From contig JAGQHH010000308.1 of the NCBI GenBank assembly GCA_020431945.1, forward strand, positions 1-20,335: a stretch of 20,335 nt of DNA, given 5' to 3'. The notes under the pieces were generated by a model. That model made no database searches, was not told the DNA's origin, and saw nothing but the letters and a program-made list of their open reading frames with translations. Shown here piece after piece: positions 14,916 to 20,335 of this stretch (position 1 is the stretch's first letter; the number at the start of each line of letters is the position of its first letter). The DNA is from Cyanobacteria bacterium HKST-UBA02 (lineage in GTDB: Bacteria; Cyanobacteriota; Vampirovibrionia; Obscuribacterales; Obscuribacteraceae). A program made the position numbers and the translations under genes.

Positions 14916-16697
14916 TTAACGGCTCAGGAAGCAGATATAGGGCTCCACCGCCACTTTCTCGCCACGGCTCTTGAGAGCCGCAATCTCGGTGAGAAGGACC
15001 CGGAGCCGGTCGAAAGTCTCAATGTCGAAGCCCGATAAATTTCGGTCCTCGCGGCTGATACCGGCAGCCTCCACCAGGGCAAGACCATCCCGCACTACCA
15101 GCTCGAGGTCCTCTGCTCCATAGGTAATCCGGCACTGGGAGAGAGCTTTCAGCTCTTTGCCCTGCAGATACTGCCGGGCTGCTCCGGTGAGCAGGGACTC
15201 GATCCTGGCGCAAACATCCTCGGGAGTGATTTCGTCGTTCTCTTCTAAATCTTCGTCCTCACCCTCGTCTTCTAAATCATCGGTTTCCTGCAAGTCTTCA
15301 GAAAGCGCGTCTTCCTGATCTTGCCGGCTCGCCTCTTCACCTTCCTCATCTTCATTTTCTTCATCCTCACTTTCTTCGTCTGCAAGCGCTTCGACCAGAC
15401 GGATATAGTTTCTCCAGGAGCGCCAGAGACGCATGCCGATCAACAAGAGAGCCCCGGCACCGATTCTAGAGAAGGGAGCCAGACCGTGACGAGCGAGGAA
15501 CATCTCGAGACCGGTCTCGATCACCTCCGGCTCCGCTTCCTCATCCAGATAGACCAGCTCAGGCGAGATCTCCCCTTCCTCGATGGCATCGCTGAGAAGC
15601 CTGATATTACCGATAGTGCTCTCGCTGCTGAAAGGACCGATATGATGCACGTCATCACAGGCGGTGGCTGCCGACTCGAAGTCATCGCTGTAGAACCACA
15701 CTCGTCTGTCGTTGTTCTTGAGGCTGGCATTATAGGGAGGGTCGTATCGCTTGATCTCCTCGACCTCCAGAAGCGCCGCCTCGAAAGGCGTCCGGCAGAC
15801 AGTGTAGTCGAGATCGCAGACTTGTGTGAGCAACTCGAAAGAGCTGGAGGTCTTGCGCTTGCGCCCGCGAAAATGGCTGTTGACACGACTCTTCAAAGAA
15901 GTCGCCTTGCCCACATAAAGCACCCGACCCTGCCGGTTGAGCATACGATAGACGCCCGGATTATCGGGCAGATTGAGACGCTTTTCCGGAGAAAGCTGAT
16001 ACTGCAGCTTGCCTGTCCGGCGCCGGGCCTTTGTGCTCAAGAACTCATCCAGATCACCGCGGGTAGTGACCCCTTCTTCCGCGAGCCTGGCGGCAAGGTG
16101 CTTCCAGATCTCGCTCGTGGTCCCCACATGACCGGGAGCACGTTTGAGGTCCTCCAGCTCGATCCCCAGAAAACCGCCGAGAGCCCGGATGCCTCTCGAA
16201 GGCAAATCCGGATAGAGACGCCGGGCAATCTCGAAAGTACAGACCGGCGAGAACGGCATCTGCTCATAAGGACCATGCTGCCCGTTTTCCCCATGTTCTA
16301 GAAACAACTCATTGAGAAAAGGCAGCTCGAAGCGAGCATAATGAATCAGGCAGAGAGGCGGCGAAGGCAAGAGCCCCAGGGCTTCTTCCAGTGCCATAAG
16401 AGCATCGGACGGCGGCCGCGCCTCGACCATATCGTCATTGTCGATGCCGGTGAGCGACACTATCCGCGGTGGTATCGGCTCACCCTCGGGCTGCTGGATC
16501 AAATAGCTGACAATGGACGGCTCTTCCGCGCCGGCAGCCGAGGTCAGACAGTAAGCCAGCTCCAGAAGATTGCCGGTGGCGGGACTGGCCCCTGTGGTTT
16601 GACAGTCCAGTATGAGCACAGGCGTATCCACGAGGCGATGGTCGCCCCCGGATGTTTTCCCTCGCTTCTTCTTATCAGGCAAGACTCCAGAATTCAT
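14916..16697 (-). CDS. DnaQ-like exonuclease fold fused to UvrC-type GIY-YIG nuclease
   Basis: 593 residues. Residues ~25-205 are a DnaQ/DEDDh fold. Residues ~240-345 are a GIY-YIG domain of UvrC/Cho type: PGVY (247-250), LYVGKA (260-265), Arg271, Glu311 in ALLEVEEIKRYDPPYN, and Asn323, followed by the UvrC-like IGPFSS. The GIY-YIG residues look complete. The exonuclease part does not: the DxE motif is DCQ (31-33), the second Asp is Glu124 in HYARFE, and the position five after His190 is Ser195. A very acidic linker (~438-488) leads to a C-terminal domain I do not recognise. Proteins with this two-nuclease order are known in several bacterial phyla and are linked to DNA repair. GAAGG-type sequence (AAGGA at 16703-16707) sits 5 bases before the ATG. 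The gene overlaps the helicase gene by 23 bases, so the two are surely co-expressed. Confidence 0.87.
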   Translation of the reverse strand: MNSGVLPDKKKRGKTSGGDHRLVDTPVLILDCQTTGASPATGNLLELAYCLTSAAGAEEPSIVSYLIQQPEGEPIPPRIVSLTGIDNDDMVEARPPSDALMALEEALGLLPSPPLCLIHYARFELPFLNELFLEHGENGQHGPYEQMPFSPVCTFEIARRLYPDLPSRGIRALGGFLGIELEDLKRAPGHVGTTSEIWKHLAARLAEEGVTTRGDLDEFLSTKARRRTGKLQYQLSPEKRLNLPDNPGVYRMLNRQGRVLYVGKATSLKSRVNSHFRGRKRKTSSSFELLTQVCDLDYTVCRTPFEAALLEVEEIKRYDPPYNASLKNNDRRVWFYSDDFESAATACDDVHHIGPFSSESTIGNIRLLSDAIEEGEISPELVYLDEEAEPEVIETGLEMFLARHGLAPFSRIGAGALLLIGMRLWRSWRNYIRLVEALADEESEDEENEDEEGEEASRQDQEDALSEDLQETDDLEDEGEDEDLEENDEITPEDVCARIESLLTGAARQYLQGKELKALSQCRITYGAEDLELVVRDGLALVEAAGISREDRNLSGFDIETFDRLRVLLTEIAALKSRGEKVAVEPYICFLSR

Positions 16698-19134
16698 TGA
16701 TGTCCTTCAATATACTATTTGATACGAGCTCATTTGCCGAGTTGTCGAACCAGTAATCAGGCATTGCCTTGCCATAGGAAGGCTCGACAAAGCGCCGATC
16801 CAACAAAACAATCAAGCCCCGGTCCTTCTCCGAGCGGATCACGCGACCGGCGCTCTGTATCACTCGGGACATGCCCGGGTAGACATAAGCATAGTCGAAG
16901 CCGTTGCCATAATTGCGCTCGTAGAAATCAGCCAGGAGATTGCGCTCGATATCGAAGACCGGCAGCCCGGGACCGACGATAATCACCCCGATGAGCATGT
17001 CTCCCGGATAGTCCACACCTTCGGCAAAGACCCCGCCCTGCACGGCAAAAAACACCGCCGGCTTGCCCGGCGTCCGGAGCCGATCGAGATATTGATCGAT
17101 AGCGGCGGCTTTCATCTCGCGCTCTTGAAGAAGCAGCTCGGCAGCGCTTTTCTCCAGGTCTTTACGAGCCAGGGCAGCGACCCGGGAGAGAAACTCGAAG
17201 CTCGGGAAAAAGACCAGATAGTTCCCCGGTCGTTGCGACACTATACGGCAGACAGCCTCGGCGATCTTCGAATAATTCTTCTCCCGGTCGGCGTATCTGG
17301 TCGAGACCTGGGGAATCACCATGAGCTTGCGATTGCGCGCCGGAAATGGCGAAGGCAGCTCCTTCGTAGTGAGGTCATGAGCATCGAGGCCCAATAAACG
17401 CTCGAAACAATCGAAAGGCTTCAGTGTCGCCGAGAATGCCACCACCGATCGCACTCCCTGATAAGACTCTTTCAGCCTGGCAGCCGCGTCCAGACAGAGA
17501 ACCTTGAGAATGCCTCCTTCCCTGATCTTCCAGAGAGTCACCGACTCGCCGCCCTTCTGAGTGAGGGCCTCGACGAATTGCTGTACTTCGAAAAGCAGAG
17601 TGAGAGCCGGGTCCCCGCGGCTTATCAAAAGCGACCCCGAAAGATAATCGCTCACCGCCCCGGAAATCTTCTCGGCGAGCTTCTCGAAACGACCGGCATC
17701 CACCGTCACCGGCTGGTCCTTTCTCGTAGCCGGGCGATGGCTCCGGACAATCTCCATGAGCTCTTCTAACAAGCCTCGAAATGAAAGCGAGAAAGCAGGA
17801 GGCAGAGCCTCGATGGCTTTGCTCATCTCGCCGAGCCCGGCCAGTGACAGCTCGGCGCTGTAATAGCCCGCCACACGATCCGGGAGATTATGCGCTTCAT
17901 CGATGATCAGATTGGGCGCCTCGGCTTTGATCCCCAGGCGAGGCTGGAAGCGACCCATGATATTGCGCGGCGAGAAAACATAGTTGTAATCGCCGATCAC
18001 CACATCGGCCCGACTTATAGTATCGAGCGAAAGCTCGAAGGGGCAGACCTTGTACTTCTTGCCGAGCTCGATGAATCTGTCCCCATCGAGATCAGGAGTC
18101 GAGCAAGCACGGTCGACGAGATTGTTCTCCTCCACCTTGCTGTAATAGTCCCGGGCATACTGGCAATAGTCAGGATTGCAGAAGACCTCTTCCTTGAGAC
18201 AGAGCTTCGCCTTGGCAGTCAGGGTGAGAGATCTCAGATCGGGATTGTCCCGGCGCAACTTCTCGGCAGCGTCTTCCGCCACCCGGTGCTGGCTGTTCTT
18301 GGGAGTCACATAGACGACCTGGTCGCCCCGCCCGAGGGCTTCTTTGAGCGTCGGATAGAGCACCCCCAGGGTCTTGCCGAGACCCGTAGGCGCCTGGATC
18401 ATGGCGCGCCCGGCGCCCTGCACAGACTCTTCCACACAGTCGATCAGATCCTGCTGTCCCGGACGGAGCTCAGGAAGCGGAAATTTCATGGTCTCGGCGA
18501 TCTTCTTGCGCCGCTCCTTTTGCCTGGCAAGCATGCGATATTCGGAGACCACCGCCCGGAGACGCCGGGCAAGCCAGCGCTCGTACCATTCGAGATCGAG
18601 CCGGACGGGAAAAACGATGACATCCCCGTCCTTGGAAGAGACCAGATGAAGCTCCAGCTCCGGAACCTCGCCTTTCTCCTGGTACCAGATATAGCCATAA
18701 GTGAGAAGCTGGAGGATGTATGGATGGTCCGGCTCTTCGGTAAGACGCCGTTTCAGCCCCCGGATATCGAAGTCGCTCTTTACCTCTTCTAAGCAGATTG
18801 AGTTAGAGGGCTCGCCCGGTCTTACCCCGCAAGGTCTTACCCCGTCAATGCGCCCCCTTACCTGTATTTCAGCTTCGATTTTAGCCTCTAATTTTGCTTC
18901 GGGCTCCCCCGAATCCGAGTCGCTGCGGAGCTCGAAACGCCTGTCGGACTTGACCTCGATCTCATAGCCCTCGATCTTCTTCTTGCGACTATTGAGATAA
19001 CGGCTGTGCGCCTCCTGACCAGCCTGGGCCAGACGGGCGCTGGCGGACTGGCTCTCGATATGACCGCGAGCCGGGCAGGGCATGGCGAAGTCCCGAACCG
19101 CAAGCCTGACGGTGAGTTTGGCAGGAGACGTCAT
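16675..19134 (-). CDS. XPD/DinG-type DNA helicase with N-terminal PD-(D/E)XK nuclease domain
   Basis: 819 residues. Residues ~35-205 form a RecB-like nuclease with a full motif set: His43, RID with Asp97, EVK with Glu117/Lys119, and QLLTY with Gln142/Tyr146. The helicase follows: ELRPGQ (222-227), Walker A APTGLGKT (248-255), DEAH (412-415), FSAT (567-570) and QSAGRVIR (760-767). Cys312, Cys319, Cys324 and Cys364 lie between Walker A and DEAH where XPD-family helicases hold a 4Fe-4S cluster, so one is likely here. Such enzymes unwind DNA 5'-3' in repair. The nuclease carries two odd insertions: a Glu/Ala/Lys repeat (~78-90) with AT-richer codons and a duplicated GVRP next to the active site. 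The ATG at 19134 has no strong ribosome site. It is first in a two-gene operon with the GIY-YIG nuclease. Confidence 0.9.
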   Translation of the reverse strand: MTSPAKLTVRLAVRDFAMPCPARGHIESQSASARLAQAGQEAHSRYLNSRKKKIEGYEIEVKSDRRFELRSDSDSGEPEAKLEAKIEAEIQVRGRIDGVRPCGVRPGEPSNSICLEEVKSDFDIRGLKRRLTEEPDHPYILQLLTYGYIWYQEKGEVPELELHLVSSKDGDVIVFPVRLDLEWYERWLARRLRAVVSEYRMLARQKERRKKIAETMKFPLPELRPGQQDLIDCVEESVQGAGRAMIQAPTGLGKTLGVLYPTLKEALGRGDQVVYVTPKNSQHRVAEDAAEKLRRDNPDLRSLTLTAKAKLCLKEEVFCNPDYCQYARDYYSKVEENNLVDRACSTPDLDGDRFIELGKKYKVCPFELSLDTISRADVVIGDYNYVFSPRNIMGRFQPRLGIKAEAPNLIIDEAHNLPDRVAGYYSAELSLAGLGEMSKAIEALPPAFSLSFRGLLEELMEIVRSHRPATRKDQPVTVDAGRFEKLAEKISGAVSDYLSGSLLISRGDPALTLLFEVQQFVEALTQKGGESVTLWKIREGGILKVLCLDAAARLKESYQGVRSVVAFSATLKPFDCFERLLGLDAHDLTTKELPSPFPARNRKLMVIPQVSTRYADREKNYSKIAEAVCRIVSQRPGNYLVFFPSFEFLSRVAALARKDLEKSAAELLLQEREMKAAAIDQYLDRLRTPGKPAVFFAVQGGVFAEGVDYPGDMLIGVIIVGPGLPVFDIERNLLADFYERNYGNGFDYAYVYPGMSRVIQSAGRVIRSEKDRGLIVLLDRRFVEPSYGKAMPDYWFDNSANELVSNSILKDINEFWSLA
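18818..18847. repeat. 15-bp tandem duplication in the nuclease domain
   Basis: GGTCTTACCCCG occurs at 18818-18829 and 18833-18844, with a 15-base period. On the minus strand it gives GVRPCGVRP, immediately after the metal-binding Asp97. Identical copies point to a recent in-frame duplication. Confidence 0.9.
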
Positions 19135-19180
19135 AGTAAAACAGACCGAAACTTAACTAGAATCTGGACCATAGATATGT

Positions 19181-19209
19181 ATGGTACGACTGTTCTACTT
19201 TCCGGTCAA
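19181..19209 (-). promoter_or_regulatory. Candidate sigma70-type promoter for the helicase operon
   Basis: On the minus strand TTGACC (19209-19204) and TACCAT (19186-19181) are spaced by exactly 17 bases. The promoter lies within the 83-bp gap after the zinc-ribbon gene, so the helicase operon probably starts on its own. The leader would be about 40 bases. Confidence 0.5.
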
Positions 19210-19217
19210 CGGAGACT

Positions 19218-19613
19218 TTATTTATTAGGCCGGATCTTGTCAGGATGCGTGATCTTGACGCCGCAATGCGTACAGTGCGGGAAATCGCCTTTCCAGTTCT
19301 TCGGGAAGACGTGACCGTTGAGCTCGCAGCCCTTGGTCTTGCTCTTCTTGGCTTTCGGGATCAAAAACCCGAAAATGCCGAATATACCTGAGAACAAGCC
19401 CCCGATCTTACGGAGGAGGGTGACATGGGGGGCAGACTCCTTCTGCACCGTCACCTTCATGGCCTTGATCTCGTGATGAGTGATTCTGGTGGGTCTGCGG
19501 GGCGGCTCCGAGCCGGTGGGCAGACCACGCTTCTCATGGACCATATTGAGGAGCGTATCCTGGTCAGTGGGCTCCTCGCCCTGATAATCGGGATCATCGT
19601 TATACGGGTTCAT
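19218..19613 (-). CDS. Small zinc-ribbon protein with hydrophobic segment
   Basis: 131 residues, family not recognised. Residues 1-60 are polar, with a charged PPRRPTR patch. Residues ~66-86 (LLRKIGGLFSGIFGIFGFLIP) are hydrophobic and Gly/Phe-rich, and a Lys-rich stretch follows, which would suit a membrane-embedded or peripheral helix. The C-terminus has a likely four-ligand zinc site: Cys96 and His101 (CELNGH), then Cys114 and Cys117 (CTHC), ending CGVKITHPDKI. This C-x4-H / C-x2-C layout resembles very small prophage-type and housekeeping zinc ribbons, but the match is only in the ligand pattern. The ATG at 19613 has a weak GAAG ribosome site. It is divergent from dnaK across a 204-bp spacer, so shared control is possible, and no function should be claimed from this alone. 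Confidence 0.78.
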   Translation of the reverse strand: MNPYNDDPDYQGEEPTDQDTLLNMVHEKRGLPTGSEPPRRPTRITHHEIKAMKVTVQKESAPHVTLLRKIGGLFSGIFGIFGFLIPKAKKSKTKGCELNGHVFPKNWKGDFPHCTHCGVKITHPDKIRPNK

Positions 19614-19661
19614 ATTCGTGTAGCTTCAAGAGATAGTAAGGGTGATTCTCCATATATTCCC

Positions 19662-19680
19662 ACTATCGGATAGTTTATCC
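19662..19680. repeat. Two interleaved inverted repeats between the zinc-ribbon gene and dnaK
   Basis: ACTATC-G-GATAGT (19662-19674) and GGATA-GTT-TATCC (19668-19680) share the central GGATA, so the two hairpins or dyads exclude each other. They lie upstream of the zinc-ribbon gene, about 75 bases before the dnaK -35 box. No CIRCE element (TTAGCACTC-N9-GAGTGCTAA) is present in the spacer. Confidence 0.6.
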
Positions 19681-19755
19681 AGTTTACAAGTAGCTACTTT
19701 GCGCTTTATCCGACAGATTTACTCGTCAGCTTTATGAATAGAAACAGGCCGATCC

Positions 19756-20335
<580 letters not shown>

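Noticed and set aside
15321..16301. 326-residue + strand frame across the GIY-YIG nuclease gene
   Set aside because: Antisense shadow of a gene with intact nuclease motifs.
17890..18792. 300-residue + strand frame across the helicase gene
   Set aside because: Antisense shadow of conserved helicase motifs.
18850..18910. Possible frameshift or foreign insertion in the helicase nuclease domain (AT-richer Glu/Ala/Lys repeat)
   Set aside because: The frame stays open and the conserved motifs on both sides are in register, so it is just an in-frame low-complexity insertion.

Overview
The window reads as a GC-rich, gene-dense bacterial chromosome segment: short gaps, little non-coding DNA and no tRNA, rRNA, insertion sequence or CRISPR array that I can see. 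It holds eleven complete protein genes and two cut by the window edges. The mix includes a DUF4388 protein with a degenerate GGDEF domain, a membrane protein with a kinase-like domain, a membrane spermidine-synthase-like protein, a solitary Flp-type pilin and giant alpha-solenoid proteins. This suggests a large-genome environmental bacterium. Non-photosynthetic relatives of Cyanobacteria (Melainabacteria/Obscuribacterales type) come to mind, but that is an impression from gene content, not a placement; the DnaK fragment at the right end would give a proper one.

Left arm (1-8444, mostly + strand). A truncated coiled-coil protein, a 1696-residue protein, a 159-residue protein with a short pentapeptide-repeat run and a 335-residue protein follow one another with tiny gaps or overlaps and look like one operon. 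The 335-residue protein is collinear with the last ~220 residues of the giant protein, so the operon carries two copies of one solenoid module. A convergent Flp-type pilin gene (GTG start) follows, then a divergent small gene with leucine-rich-variant (LRV)-like repeats.

Middle (8450-14675, all - strand). One monocistronic-looking gene encodes an acidic, single-pass membrane protein whose kinase domain has lost the catalytic loop Asp (pseudokinase). Upstream of it lies a three-gene operon: a DUF4388/degenerate-GGDEF protein, a membrane spermidine-synthase-like protein and a small multi-pass membrane protein coupled to it by an ATGA overlap.

Right arm (14916-19134, - strand). Two overlapping genes encode an XPD/DinG-type helicase with an N-terminal PD-(D/E)XK nuclease domain, and a DnaQ-like/UvrC-like (GIY-YIG) nuclease. 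Together they suggest a co-expressed helicase-nuclease module for DNA repair or DNA processing. The DnaQ-like part has lost several metal-binding residues while the GIY-YIG part looks intact.

Right end (19218-20335). A small zinc-ribbon protein gene (- strand) is divergent from dnaK (+ strand, truncated). Their shared 204-bp spacer holds a good dnaK promoter and two interleaved inverted repeats.

The strongest candidates for undescribed biology are the duplicated solenoid operon and the nuclease-helicase/GIY-YIG pair.
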